From NCBI GenBank assembly GCA_030770425.1, contig JASJFT010000102.1, forward strand, positions 98,086-162,085: a stretch of DNA of 64,000 bases. Direction: 5' to 3'. Both the position numbers and the translations under genes were made by a program. Below are positions 23,932-35,249 of the stretch, piece by piece (the first letter of the stretch is position 1; each line of letters begins with the position of its first letter). Source of the stretch: Darksidea phi. Lineage: Eukaryota > Ascomycota > Dothideomycetes > Pleosporales > Lentitheciaceae. Under the pieces are notes generated by a model. It was given only the letters and a program-made list of their open reading frames with translations. It was not told where the DNA came from and made no database searches.

Positions 23932-26590
23932 ATGTCGAGAGTGCCAGGGGGGCTTTGGAAGAACCTCATCGCAGTCCAAGTGTACGGTGCGAACACTGGC
24001 GTTGGGAAAACTGTTTTTTCGACTCTCCTCGGAGCGCATTTCCTAAGCAGACCGGGTCGCACGAAATGGAACCTGCATTACGTAAAGCCAGTGTCTACGG
24101 GCCCTAATGATGAAGCTGATGATAGGTACTTTATGCTCAATCGGCCGAGCAATGAGAGAAGTTGACTGATGGATGAGCAGATATGTAAAGACATATGCAG
24201 GAGTGCCCGTGTCAACTCTCTTCAAGTTTTCGGAACCGGTGAGCCCGCATCTTGCAGCCCGCAGCGCTGAAAACACCGTCAGTACGCAATTCCCTCATCT
24301 TATGAGTCTTATTGATCTGGCGTAGCCCGGTGATGACTACGTAGTCCGAAATCTGTATAGTTTCCTTCAGGATGGCGCCAGAAGATACAATAAGGCTCAA
24401 GGCGAGATGAGCTTCAATATTGTCGAGACTGCAGGTGGTCCTCTCAGCCCAGGGCCTTCTGGAACGCCGCAGGCAGACATCTTTCGGCCTTTGCGATTGC
24501 CAGTCGTTCTTGTTGGCGATCATCGACTTGGTGGCATTTCGTCTACTATTTCCGCGGCAGAGTCGTTGATCCTACGAGGTTACGATATCGATGCTATTGT
24601 TTGTTTCGATGACAACGGCAAGTATATGAACTGGCAATATCTTGTCGAGCACTTCAGGCGAAGGGACATCGCTGCGTTTAAACTGCCATGGATACCGAAT
24701 CTGGATGGCTGCACGCAACAGGAAGAGACGACAAGGATGCGGAGTTACTACCAAGAACAAAGTATAGAAGGGCACATCTACCGAGTTGCTGGGCGCATTA
24801 TTGATCGACATTTTGAACGTCTGGAGAAGCTCAACAACATGGCCGCTCGAACGAGGAAGGCCATTTGGCACCCTTTCACCCAGCACAAGAACATCGAGAA
24901 GACAGATGATATCCTAGTCTTCGACTCTGCGTATGGCGACTACTTCCAAACGAAGCATACGGACCGGTCCCGTCACGGCGTGGAGCACGCGAAGGGAGCC
25001 CCTATGCTATTTCCGGCATTTGATGGCTCGGCTTCATGGTGGACGCAGGGTCTCGGTCATGGAAACTCCGAACTTTCTCTGGCAGCTGCATATGCCGCGG
25101 GCCGGTACGGCCATGTGATGTTCGCTGGCGCTACGCATGAGCCAGCCATCACCCTAGCGGAACGACTCCTGGATGGGCTGGAGAACCCTCGGCTCACGAA
25201 ATGCTTCTACACCGATGATGGAAGTACTGCTGCTGAGGTCGGGATCAAGATGGCTCTGCGAGCAACGTGCAAGCGGTATGACTGGGATGGTTCTTCTGAA
25301 AATGTCGGGATCATCGGCTTGAAGGGAAGCTATCACGGTGACACTATTGGCGCTATGGATGCATCTGAACCTTGCGTCTATAATAAGAAGGTTGACTGGT
25401 ATCGCGGGCGCGGCTACTGGTTCGACTTTCCTACTGTTAAGATGAAAAAAGGAAGGTGGCTTGTTGAGGCGCCGGCTGGAATGGAAGAAGATTTTGGCCC
25501 AACACAGCATTTCGAAAGCTTAACTGAGATCTTTGATTTCAAGACACGAGCTCATTCGCCAAGATATGAGCAGTACATCACAAGCGTTCTGGACAAACTT
25601 GTCAAAGAGCAAGGGCGCAAGTTTGGTGCGCTGGTCATGGAGCCCATTCTGCTAGGTGCTGGTGGTATGCTTTTCGTGTGAGTAGTTCCTCGCCCTTATC
25701 GCCTGCATCGCATGCTGAGAGTTCCAGTGACCCCCTCTTCCAGCGCTCTCTCATCCAGGCTGTCCGCAACTACCAATTCGCCGGAGCTGTCACACAATCA
25801 AAGGAAGACCCTAATGACTGGACTGGTCTCCCTGTAATGTTCGACGAAGTTTTCACCGGCCTCTACCGCCTCGGCCGTTTCAGCGCTGCATCCCTCCTGA
25901 ATAGTCACCCCGACATATCTATCCACGCCAAGTTACTAACAGGCGGCCTACTTCCTCTCAGCACCACACTCGCAAGCAACTCTATCTTCGAAGCCTTCCT
26001 CGGCGACGAGAAAGCTGACGCCTTGCTTCACGGGCATAGCTACACGGCACATCCGATCGGCTGCCATGTCGCTAATACGAGCCTGCAGGCTATGGATCGG
26101 TTGACGACAACATATGCTTGGAAGGGATTTAGGAAGGATTGGAGGGCGCAGGGGCCGTCTAGGGAAATGTGGAGTGTAAACTCTCACAAAACAACGAAGG
26201 AGAGTCAGGGTGTGTGGAGCTTTTGGAGCAAAGACACGGTTACCAGACTTAGTCACCATGCTAAGGTGGATCATGTCATTGCTATTGGTTCCATCCTTGC
26301 TGTCTCGTTGAAGGATCATTCAGGATCTGGTAAGTCATCCCATATTTCCTATCACCACGCGTTGGATTCAACTAACTCGTTACACAGGCTATACATCCAC
26401 CGCCGCCATCGGTCTCCGCGACGCACTCCTTCACGAAGGTACGTCGAAAAAGATCAGCATTCACTCGAGGGTTCTAGGAAATGTGATTTACCTGATGGCG
26501 GCTATGACGACTAGGCCAGCGCATTTGCAGGCTGTGGAAGAGGCGTTGTTGCAGAATTTGGAAGTGGGGGAGTGGCGGAAGGATAAATAA
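23932..26590 (+). CDS. Bifunctional dethiobiotin synthetase / DAPA aminotransferase
   Basis: Fusion enzyme for two successive biotin steps: conversion of 7-keto-8-aminopelargonate to 7,8-diaminopelargonate (PLP aminotransferase) and its ATP-dependent carboxylation to dethiobiotin. Five exons (23932-24125, 24181-24277, 24326-25677, 25728-26329, 26388-26590) give 815 aa. The BioD half starts with the P-loop GANTGVGKT at about 19-27 and contains ETAGGPLSP. The BioA half begins near KAIWHPFTQH and has the substrate/PLP region GLKGSYHGDTIGAMD, the DEVF motif and the Schiff-base lysine in HAKLLTGGLLPLS. All key motifs are intact. This order (BioD then BioA) is the known fungal and plant arrangement. 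The mitochondrial location is inferred from homologues, since the chosen start shows no strong presequence. Confidence 0.93.
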
Positions 26591-27239
26591 TGATATAGGG
26601 CTGTGAAGTTAGGTTAGAATGATTAATTAGACGTTTGCTTGATTAAATGTCTGCAGAGTCACCAACTGATACATATGGCTCAATGGTATATACCACTTTG
26701 ATGATGGACATTGTAGTACTTTCTGTCCGACTCTAGCATGTATAGATTGTTGACCACGCCTCTTATAGCGCCGAGGAAAAGCCGGATTGAGGTTGACGTA
26801 AGTAATTACGGCGAGTTAGGACGAGCACATTGGAATATGCCTTACTTGTAGGGGTATTAAGCTACGCAGTTGGCCTCGGAAAATTACCATACAGACATGG
26901 ATCGTCGCGGGCGGGTGCAGCGACGCAACAGCTGAAGGACTGAGTTCATTGTGTTATGATGAGAGCGCAGGGCCATATGCACCTGAGGGAAATAGGATGG
27001 CAGGGATAGCCATAGCAGCTAACGGGTGATGTGGCTAGATGATTGGGTAGATAATAGATAGACATGTTTTATAGTCTACTGATTTATGTGGATCCTATTA
27101 TCGAGTTCGAGTTCCGTGTTTATATTACTTGCTCCCTAAGATCATCGCCATACAGAACAACTTGACAACCGTAGGTACCATTTCGATTGCACCCTTATCC
27201 TCTCTACCCCAACCGCTCTACCGCCTCCCGCCTACGCAC
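26591..27239. other. Intergenic, no supported gene
   Basis: Downstream of the biotin gene, with moderate to low GC content and no open frame of interest. It marks the change from the conserved block to the accessory region. Confidence 0.45.
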
Positions 27240-27245
27240 CCTTCC

Positions 27246-27690
27246 ATGGATAAGTATCCTTTACCCACTTAGCATCGCTTGGAGAGGGGTTGAGATTATT
27301 GTCGATGAACTCGTATCCTTGGCTCCCGTCCCCGGGAACCTTATACTTGACCTTCGTGATGAGAGTGCAAGTTAGCAAAGTCTCATATTTAATATTTGTA
27401 CTCTAAAAATGCTTACCAAAGGACAAGCATCCACCATCCTCCATAGCAAACACGCCTGCGAAGATTGACCGTAACTAGCATAATGCATAACGGAGTTGAT
27501 GTCATACGGTTCTCCACGATCTTCGACAGGCCATATCAACTTCTTAACGTCATGAGGTCCCGCGCCATGCGACCCCTTGATATAGTCTGTCCCAGAAAAG
27601 CCAACTTTCATCGCATTGACCTGGTTCTCACATAGATCGCTCCATTTGGCATTTGGAATCGTCTGGATGTGCTAAGCTCTTTGGGTATAG
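27246..27690 (-). pseudogene. Astacin-like (M12A) metalloprotease, 3' fragment
   Basis: C-terminal part of a fungal astacin-type zinc endopeptidase. Reading the minus strand, PNAKWSDLCENQVNAMK leads into a 60-residue block ending with the Met-turn motif SVMHYASYGQS. A GTAAGC intron with branch GCTAAC then joins to VPGDGSQGYEFI and DAKWVKDTYPWKGA, ending in TAG at about 27246. The zinc-binding HExxHxxGxxH helix expected just upstream is missing, and a stop (TAG) lies just before HIQTIPNAK. No N-terminal half or signal peptide is found up to 28 kb. So this is a truncated gene left beside an AT-rich island. Confidence 0.55.
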
Positions 27691-29067
27691 GTAGTTGGTG
27701 CCTTAGCCGCACACGACCAGAAGATGAGTCACCACACGGCGCACACAGAAATCAAATAATGCCGTGACTATCTACAAAATGCCTAGCCTATTAAGTAATA
27801 CTCTTGATTGTGCTCCCCCAGAGGCCGTAGGACCGTTAGAGTTGAAGGTGTGTCCCAGGTGCAAGATGGATCTCGGGAGCGGAATCGATTTGGGACCAGC
27901 TCCGGACACCACGGTAACTACGACCACAACTCCAAGTATTATTTCCAGGGATGAAGCGAGGCCCGGAGCGTTGCCATAGGTGGCGCAAAAGGGCGCTAAA
28001 GATTGGAAGTCAGGACGCTTTTAAACTGGCTAGGTGACTCAGTAACTACGCCACGCAGCCGTATAGCAGAGGCACGTTCAAAACTAAATCTATACCCTAT
28101 TAGCTAAGAGAACCTAGGTATACCTAATATCTGGCCGTAATCTAACCTTAGGCTATACCTAGCTAGTAATAGTGACCTATTTTAGGTCTTATATCTATAC
28201 TATAGATCTCTAGGTATATACTTATTTATTTTTATAATAACATAATATTATAGCTATAGTATAATACCATACGATAAAGGTTTAGTAGAATAGTATGTAG
28301 TCAATTCTATTCTACGCTAAACTTAGTACATATACCGAGTAATTTCTCCCCTAGAATAGCGACAATTCATACGGTCCTAGCTTACCGCCTAAGAAAGAAT
28401 CGAACGGCCCTTTCTCCACAATGAACCTAGATAGCGCTGCGGATAGCGTAAATATTATTGTCGCCTTGAACAGCACCGAAGGGATTTTCGAGTTTATCTC
28501 AACTTAATGGCTGGCTTTTCATGTCGTTTCACTTGGTACTTGTAATAGTTGGTATGGCTGCCTTCCTTCTAGAATGTGTAGCAGCCAACACGAAACCTTA
28601 GGAGACTCGCATCACAGGGACAAATATCACGTACACGAGAACAAATAGTAGCTGATACTCGGGGTTGAAATCCGACTCTACAGCACCCGTCCGTATTTGT
28701 CCGGATGGTTGACTTATTTTTGGTGATGCAACTTGGCTTTGCGATTCTGAGTGTTGGCAGATGCGTGCTCCTGCGGAACTGACTAGGCCGGGTTTTACAT
28801 TGATGGCGAGGAGCAAAATCAATTTCAACCGAAGCTTCAAGTAATTTGCAGAGAGTATGCTTCGCTAGTCATTTCCCATAGTCTTTTTTCGGGTGTATGT
28901 ACATTGTTATATATAATAAACAGTCGATCGGGGCCCGCACCATCCTACAAGTGCGCTCCTCATGACACACAAAAAGACCGAGTCATTTCTTTTGGATCAA
29001 CGCCATACTGTGCACTGCGAACAGCACACAAAAAATCCCGCTCCATCTTTCTACCCGTGCCACACCA
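27691..29067. other. Gene-poor stretch with AT-rich island
   Basis: 27700-27980 is of normal composition with no convincing gene. 28070-28360 is strongly AT rich and dense in CTA/TAG/TATA words, as left by repeat-induced point mutation or old transposons. 28380-29067 regains normal composition but holds only short frames without motifs. Confidence 0.5.
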
Positions 29068-30272
29068 CTATCGAAGCAGCCCACCAACATCCCCAAGCCT
29101 CTTTGTATCTTCTGAACTATTGCTCCACTCCTCCGTCAGTACATCATTCCTCCCCTTTTCATTCGACTTCTTGGTCGAGCCATTATCGCCCTTGATCGAC
29201 CCGGATCCAATCGAACTCTTGCTCTGGCTTCCAGATCGGAGCTTCTTGATCAGCGAGCCGAGCGAGCCGTGGTTGCCCGGGTCGAAGAAGGCCGGGAAGA
29301 CGAGGGCGCAGGCACAGATGAGGCCAATGTCAAGCTCTATGATGCTATTGTGAAGATTTCAGTGTGCTGTGGGTGGCATGAAGAGGGAAAGCATGCTTAC
29401 ATCCAGTAGCCAGTCCTCACGTATTCGTAAGACTGGTCAAAGTCGCCGATATGTTGGGCGACCCAGATGAGGCGCATGACGCTAGCGAGCACGGTGCTAT
29501 AGGGGGGTTAGCGATCACAAAGGGTTGAACTGCGACGGTTGTATACTTACAAGATTCCCATGCCGAAAACAGCGAGAAGGCGGACCTTGTGACTCATTGG
29601 CATGCGCAAATTCCACACATATGGAATTGGGAAGATGAAGATGTACAGGTCGCTGACGACATTGAAGATGCCGCTTGCCCATGGCAGCGCAGTGAAGGAC
29701 ATGCATTTCCCGGGTAGAGTGGGGTTGTATGCCTTTGCGATGGGGTCACAATAGAAGAGCGAGCAAAAGAAGAGGACGATGTAGAAGACGCAGCAAGCGA
29801 AGATACCAAACAAGATCAGCGTCTTGCTCGTCAGGCCTCGCTGGTTGAAGATGTTGTAGTAGCATACAAGCACCGAGAGCTTGATGACCAGCGTGGTGGG
29901 CTGGTATAGGAGCTGCATAATGAACTGGAGCTTTCCGATGTCGAGAAACGCGGAAAGAGGAATGTCCCATAGGTGGCGACCGACGCCGTGGTGTAGGGAC
30001 GTGATCCACCATCCGGAGAAGTTAGCGGAAAGCGCCCACGCGGCGATGATGAAGTAGTCGTCGGTCTGTAGTCGACCCTTGATCCAACCACGGGTGTAGA
30101 GCCTCACGAGAACTGCTAAAGTCGCGCAAGAGAGAAGGACAGCATGTGCAGCCACTGACTCCGTCCGATACGTTTGTGGATGGGCGAAGTTGGATACCAT
30201 GCCTGATGGCGGAGGCATTACTGGAGTCTTGGTGGGATCCATCATGCTTGAGCCCATCTGGGAAGGGCCCAT
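29068..30272 (-). CDS. Rhodopsin-domain (PTH11/SAT5-like) integral membrane protein
   Basis: Seven-pass membrane protein of the fungal rhodopsin-domain family, often near secondary-metabolite genes and including PTH11-like receptors. Three exons (30272-29551, 29496-29401, 29344-29068) give 364 aa. Helices are separated by typical loops: VRLYTRGWIKGRLQTDDYFI after helix 2, KLSVLVCYYNIF, a CDPIAKAYNPTLPGKC loop with paired cysteines, and SDLYIFIFPIPYVWNL. The cytoplasmic tail is Ser/Lys/Gly rich (GSQSKSSIGSGS). The start is the first ATG downstream of an in-frame non-ATG extension. Role in the cluster is inferred only from position. The third exon acceptor is the one that avoids a stop. Confidence 0.85.
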
Positions 30273-30730
30273 GGTATGTAGTGAAAGGAACAACTGGAAG
30301 AGAGTGAGCTCAGAAAGCTGCTGAGCTTTCGAGGAGAGCACGAGGAGCTGATATCTGAGCGTCGGCGGGGAAGAACACTCTGACTAGAAGAACACGGGCT
30401 GCACAGCGCAGAGATCGGCTGTTGCAACGGGAGGGCTTGACACGCCCAACACTCAGACTTGGGTCAAGGGTCTCTAGCGCCTGTATGCTGGTAGAACTAC
30501 GCCACATCCTTCGGTCACCGAAGCCTCAGAACGCCGTATTCTCGGGAAGCTCACGGACCAGGTTGCAGGCAATCAAGTCGTGGAGACTAGGCACTCTGCC
30601 TGCCTGCCCCCTTATATGCTGGGGTTCAGCAATACAGTAGATGCAGTAAGAAAATAGCGCGCTCAAGCAGGTTCGTGAGATTGTCCCAGCAGAGCTCAAA
30701 CTTGTAAACGAAACACGAGGTTTTATTGCT
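30273..30730. other. Intergenic between rhodopsin-domain gene and FMO
   Basis: 458 bp; promoter of the rhodopsin-domain gene and 3' end of the monooxygenase. No supported coding frame. Confidence 0.4.
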
Positions 30731-32579
30731 TCAGCTATCCATATCCTGGCCCTCGACTCGTTTGGGGCCATGCTTCTGCAAGTATTCGGCCCATGCTTTG
30801 CCCAGGTCGTTGGGTCGGAAAGGCTCGAACCACTGTTTCCACCACGCCTTCTTGTGCGCCGACAAGCCAATCTCTTCCAGGAGCGTATCTGCATAGGTGA
30901 TGCTCTCGAAATTGATTGCATTCCCCAGCTCGCCGTTCGACAGGTAGCGTCTACGGCTGAAAGCGACCCATGTTGCAATGCTTTTCTCCATATCATCTGT
31001 TGGGGGGAGTGTGATGTGCTTGTCGAAATAGGCCACCGCCCACATTGCTTGAACTTCGGCAGCAAGCAGCTTGTTGCCAGTATTCAAATGATTCAAAAAC
31101 ACTATAGAGTCGTCGTGAATTGGCGCGATGCCGCGATATAAACGATAGGGGGTGGTATCAATCGTGTGATGTGGATGTTCTGGTGGGTTCGCAAGCAGTG
31201 GAAACCTGGTACAAATGTCTGCATCAGCATCTTTGACAAGGTTTTTCCAATGCTGAGACAGCTCAGGCGGTTCCCGGTCGAGGGGTACCGGAAGACCGAG
31301 CTCGATCAACTGTTCGTTGCCGAAAAATTCGAGTGAAGGAATCCATCCAGTGCCGCAGATGATGGCGTCAGCCTCCAGATCTTTGCCACCTTCTAATCGG
31401 ACGAGATTCTTGTCCAGTGATTTAATTTGATCTCGGTGAACATATACGCTACTGGAAATGACGTCCCAAAAATCATCATGGTGAAGCATCCCGCCAGGGC
31501 CATTCTGCCAAAAGAATCTGGAGCTGTCAGACGTGAATGAATCGGAGAATGACACACCTACGGTGTCTCATATTCGAGTGTACCAAATCCCTTGCTTTGG
31601 TCTCGTCCTTGATAGTCGGCTTCTTTTCTGATCTCTTGATCTTGCTTCGCAAGTAGATTCCCTATGAGAGACCGGCCCCAGCTGTTACGCTGTACGAAGT
31701 TTGTCCACTTGGTCTCGCGGTTGAATATGGAGGGGCCTAGAGAAGCTACCAGTCGCGTATGTGCCGCTTCGAAAGCATTCTTGAAAGGTCCTTTGCCCCG
31801 TCCAGACGCAAAGAAAGAGGGTCCGCGGCCAGTGGTGCGAATGATCCAGTGCACTTCTTTCCCGCGCTTGATGCCGGTGTACGCGACATCTGCGGAGGAC
31901 TTTCCTGCTCCAAGGATCACCAGCTTTTTCACTCCCGGAGTTTCCATGATTTTTGTGTTTCCGAAGCCTTCGGTATGAACGATCGGCCCCCCAAAGGTTT
32001 CTTTGCCCGGCAGCTTAGGCATATTGGGCGTGGAGCAGAGACCACTCGCGATCATAAGATTCGGCGCAATGAAAGCCCCGGCTTCAGTGGAGACATTCCA
32101 TGACCCGTCAATCTTTTTGAGCGATTGTACACCTGCGTTGAACACCATTCGATCTCGTAACGTGCGCCCGCTGCTATCTTTGCGATTGCAGTACTGATAG
32201 AGATAGTCCGTGGTGTACTTGGCCCGATAAAAGTCATGATGGCAGTCTTCTTCCGGAGGACGATTCATAGGTAGATCGGAGAATTCGGACAGTCCATGGC
32301 TCCACTGGGTCCAAAATTCGTCGTACAGCCTTCCTATCCATGATCAGTTTTGGACATGACAGCTGGGATTCCTCTTCGCTCACGTCGACTGAAGACTCCT
32401 CCAATATCGCCGTCCTTCTCGAGGATCACGACCCGAGCCTCTGGATGTGCATCGAGGAAGCGCTGCCCTGCAACAATCCCCGAGAGTCCTGTGAAGCGGT
32501 CCGATCAGCGGACATTGCTGGGCGCAGATAGCGACTCACCAGCACCAACTATTATGAGGTCGTGGGTCCGCGGCTCCAT
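30731..32579 (-). CDS. Flavin-containing monooxygenase
   Basis: FAD- and NADPH-dependent monooxygenase of the FMO family, likely an oxidative tailoring enzyme of the terpenoid cluster. Four exons (32579-32540, 32488-32384, 32333-31562, 31517-30731) total 1704 nt (567 aa). The FAD-binding GAGLSG is at about 12-17, interrupted by intron 1, and the NADPH-binding GAGKSSADVA begins near residue 190. ADAIICGTGWIPSLEF near the middle is the conserved ATG-like segment of the family. No transmembrane anchor is seen. Two TGA/TAG breaks in the raw frame are removed by canonical introns, so the gene appears intact. The reaction (N-, S- or Baeyer-Villiger oxidation, or hydroxylation) cannot be fixed from sequence. 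It lies tail-to-head with the P450 gene, 342 bp apart. Confidence 0.88.
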
Positions 32580-32921
32580 GACGTTTGTCGAAAGTCGGTG
32601 GAATGGTTTTGGTGGCCCAGCTCCAGAGGCTTGCACGAAGCAAAACGGTAATTCATTTATGGTGCGGCGCAGCGGGAGAGGGTTGACCGAGCGTCGCCCA
32701 GCAACGGGGCGAGGCGTTGGGCGTTGGGGCGTGCGCAAGCGCTGAGGTCAAGCCAAAGCAAGGGCCGCCCGTTCCCCTTCCGGGCTAGGACCAAGTGTTA
32801 CTAGCGCGCCGCAGCCTACAGTAGTCAAGAAGGCACAGGTGCATGTTTTATTTGTCAACGCTCTAATCTCATCCCTGAAGGACACCCACGCCATCCCCCG
32901 CCAGCCCATCTTGTCCTCCTC

Positions 32922-34859
32922 CTACGCGCGTATCACAACGCGGACCCCCTTCGAGTCCAGCCTAGGAAGGGGCAACATGAAATCATGGGCTGGGGTTACG
33001 TCACTCTCATCAGTCTCAAAGAGCTCCATTTCCGGACCCCCAGGTCTGAAGAGAGCAGCAAGCATGATGTTGAGCTCCGCATAGGCAAGGCTAAATCGTA
33101 GAGGTCAGTGTTGCACCGCCGAAGATACCATCTTGGACTCACTTCATGCCTAGGCAGTTTCGCGACCCCTTTGAGAAAGGCACGAGATTGCGCGACATCA
33201 TTGGCGTGACATTTCCTGGAAGCCACCGCTCCGGGATGAAATCAAATGGTTGCGGGAAGACATGCGGGTCCGTATGCTGGCAATATGCAGACATACCAAC
33301 CGGAACCTGGGTGAATTCAGCGTTAGCCGCTGCATGCATGTGCTGAGGTGAGAGAGTAAAGCAAGGATCATCACTTACCCCAGCAGGGATTGTCCACTGC
33401 TTGTACTGCAACGAAACTGTCGGCGCTACGCGAGGCATCCGATGCGAGACGCCGTAGCTGTGCCTCGGGGGACTATTAGCGATGGAGTTTGAGAGTCCGC
33501 GGCAAAAGATTCTTACCGTAGACCTTCCTTGATCAGTGCTTGCAGAAACGGAAGTTTCTCTAGCTGCGCCCACGTCGGAGCTTTTGCGGGGTATTCGGAC
33601 ATGAGTCCTTGCAGCTCGTCCTTCAAGCGCTCTTTGATGCTGCTACTGGAAAGGATGTAATAGCAGATGAAGTCGAGCGTCCGAGCCGTGCTGACTGTTC
33701 CGGCCCCAAGGATAACTTGCGCTTCCGTGCTGAGTCGATCTGGCGCCAAGTCGCACTCCGGGAGATTGCTCTGGACCAGTTTCTGGAAGAGTGTCTGCTT
33801 TTCGCCTCGGCTGGGGAGCTTTCCAGATTTTTTCTGCTCGAGGACTTCCTTGATATGAGCTTCAGCCATCTGGGAACGATTAGATTAGCTTATTGCGCGC
33901 GCTTGTTGCATACCAGCTTCCAGTCATTATAGTGACGTCCGCGTGAGTCCAAGCGCACCAAGAGAGACTGCGGGATGCAGCGAACGATGCTGCTAAGGGT
34001 AAGCCATGCGAAAGGAGGTAAGCACGAGGGGCATACCTGATCAAGAACGGGAAACCCATGAAGATCGGGAGTGATTTGATGACATCATGGAGCAAGTCAT
34101 ACCTTGGGTAGTGAGCGGAGAAACATCATAGCTGTAAGCATTGGACATACCAATCAGGCGCGAACTTGGGATGATCGAGCAGATTGGTCGGGTTCTGGCA
34201 GCATATCCTCCCGATGACATCGCCAGAGAAGGCTAACATGGCATGGTCAAGACGAACCTCTTCCCTAGTGCCCCCAACACTCTTGAATTTCGAGTTGACT
34301 TTCTCCGCGAGTTGCCACATCATCGACTCCAGTTTAGATACTCCAGCTCTTGAGAAGTACGGCTCCAAGGGCTTGCGCCTACGGCGATGGAGATCATGAC
34401 CAATTGATAGAAAGTGAGAACCTTCGAATTTGACACCACGAGCGAAGAGTTCGTAATTGTCGGTTGGCCGAACGCTCCCAGCGACATAGATCTTGTCATA
34501 GAATTCAGGATCTGCGATATGGAGCTCCCAAGGATTGATGCGAACAATGGACCCTTACACCGTATTAGATTTCCAAGTTGCTTCGGGGCCACACTATGGT
34601 ACGTACCGTATATCGAGTGTAGCCTTGCGATCTCCCAGGTGAACTTTCCTCTCTTGAAGAATTGAAAGTAAAACTCGTACCATGCTGTCGCAGCTGCGAG
34701 CTTTGGCCCAGGGAAACCTGCTATAGGCGAAAAGCATAGGCGATATATTACAAGACTTGCAACGTATGCGATGATGGAAAGACAAAAAGTAACCGCGACG
34801 ATAAGGGGATCCGTCCAATTCACCACTTTGAAAAGCTCAGGCACCTGCTCCAATGCCAT
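32922..34859 (-). CDS. Cytochrome P450, cluster oxygenase 1
   Basis: Membrane-anchored haem monooxygenase expected to oxidise the terpene scaffold. Eight exons (34859-34607, 34553-34151, 34102-34037, 33989-33914, 33869-33517, 33463-33379, 33306-33143, 33090-32922) total 1569 nt (522 aa). The N-terminal anchor (DPLIVAVTFCLSIIAYVASL) is followed by the proline-rich FPGPKLA hinge. Signature segments are SIGHDLHRRRRKPLEPYFSR, the I helix ILGAGTVSTART, the K helix ExxR in KEGLR, FIPERWLPG, and the haem loop FSKGSRNCLG with Cys463. The acid-alcohol pair of helix I reads V-S instead of D/E-T. Divergent from the terpene synthase with 390 bp between starts, so co-regulation is likely. Confidence 0.92.
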
Positions 34860-35249
34860 TCTGAATGCAGTTGCGATTGGAAACTGCACAGAACGTTTGG
34901 AGATGTAAAGTCGCGGGAGGCACAAACTTACGACAGGATATTGCTTAAGGCTGACCCAAGGCGGAAATGTCTCGGCCAATCAGATGCCATCTTGACTCGC
35001 CAATACAAAAGCTGAAGAAGAGACCGGGAACAAATTTAGGCTGCATCGGACTTTGACATTTTCGGTTTGCTGTGTCACTGGTGGCTTTCCGCATCCTTGA
35101 GGGGGTGGCCATGGCGGATGTGCTGGGCCGCTCTAGCTTCGCCTCGGCCCCATTGGGAACGTGCTACGCCATCGCTTCATTCTTCAAATTCTCAGGTTCG
35201 CTCACGTAACGTTGACCACCATCCTGACTACTAGACCCTAACCACCACA
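34860..35249. promoter_or_regulatory. Bidirectional promoter of P450-1 and terpene synthase
   Basis: 390 bp between the two divergent start codons, probably the regulatory core of the cluster. CTCACGTAACGTTGACC lies 50 bp before the synthase ATG, and several CGG/CCG triplets could serve zinc-cluster regulators. Specific sites cannot be assigned by eye. Confidence 0.5.

Noticed and set aside
31518..31561. Apparent stop in the flavin monooxygenase
   Set aside because: GTAGGT...CTCCAG is a normal intron; the joined frame continues with the conserved sequence.
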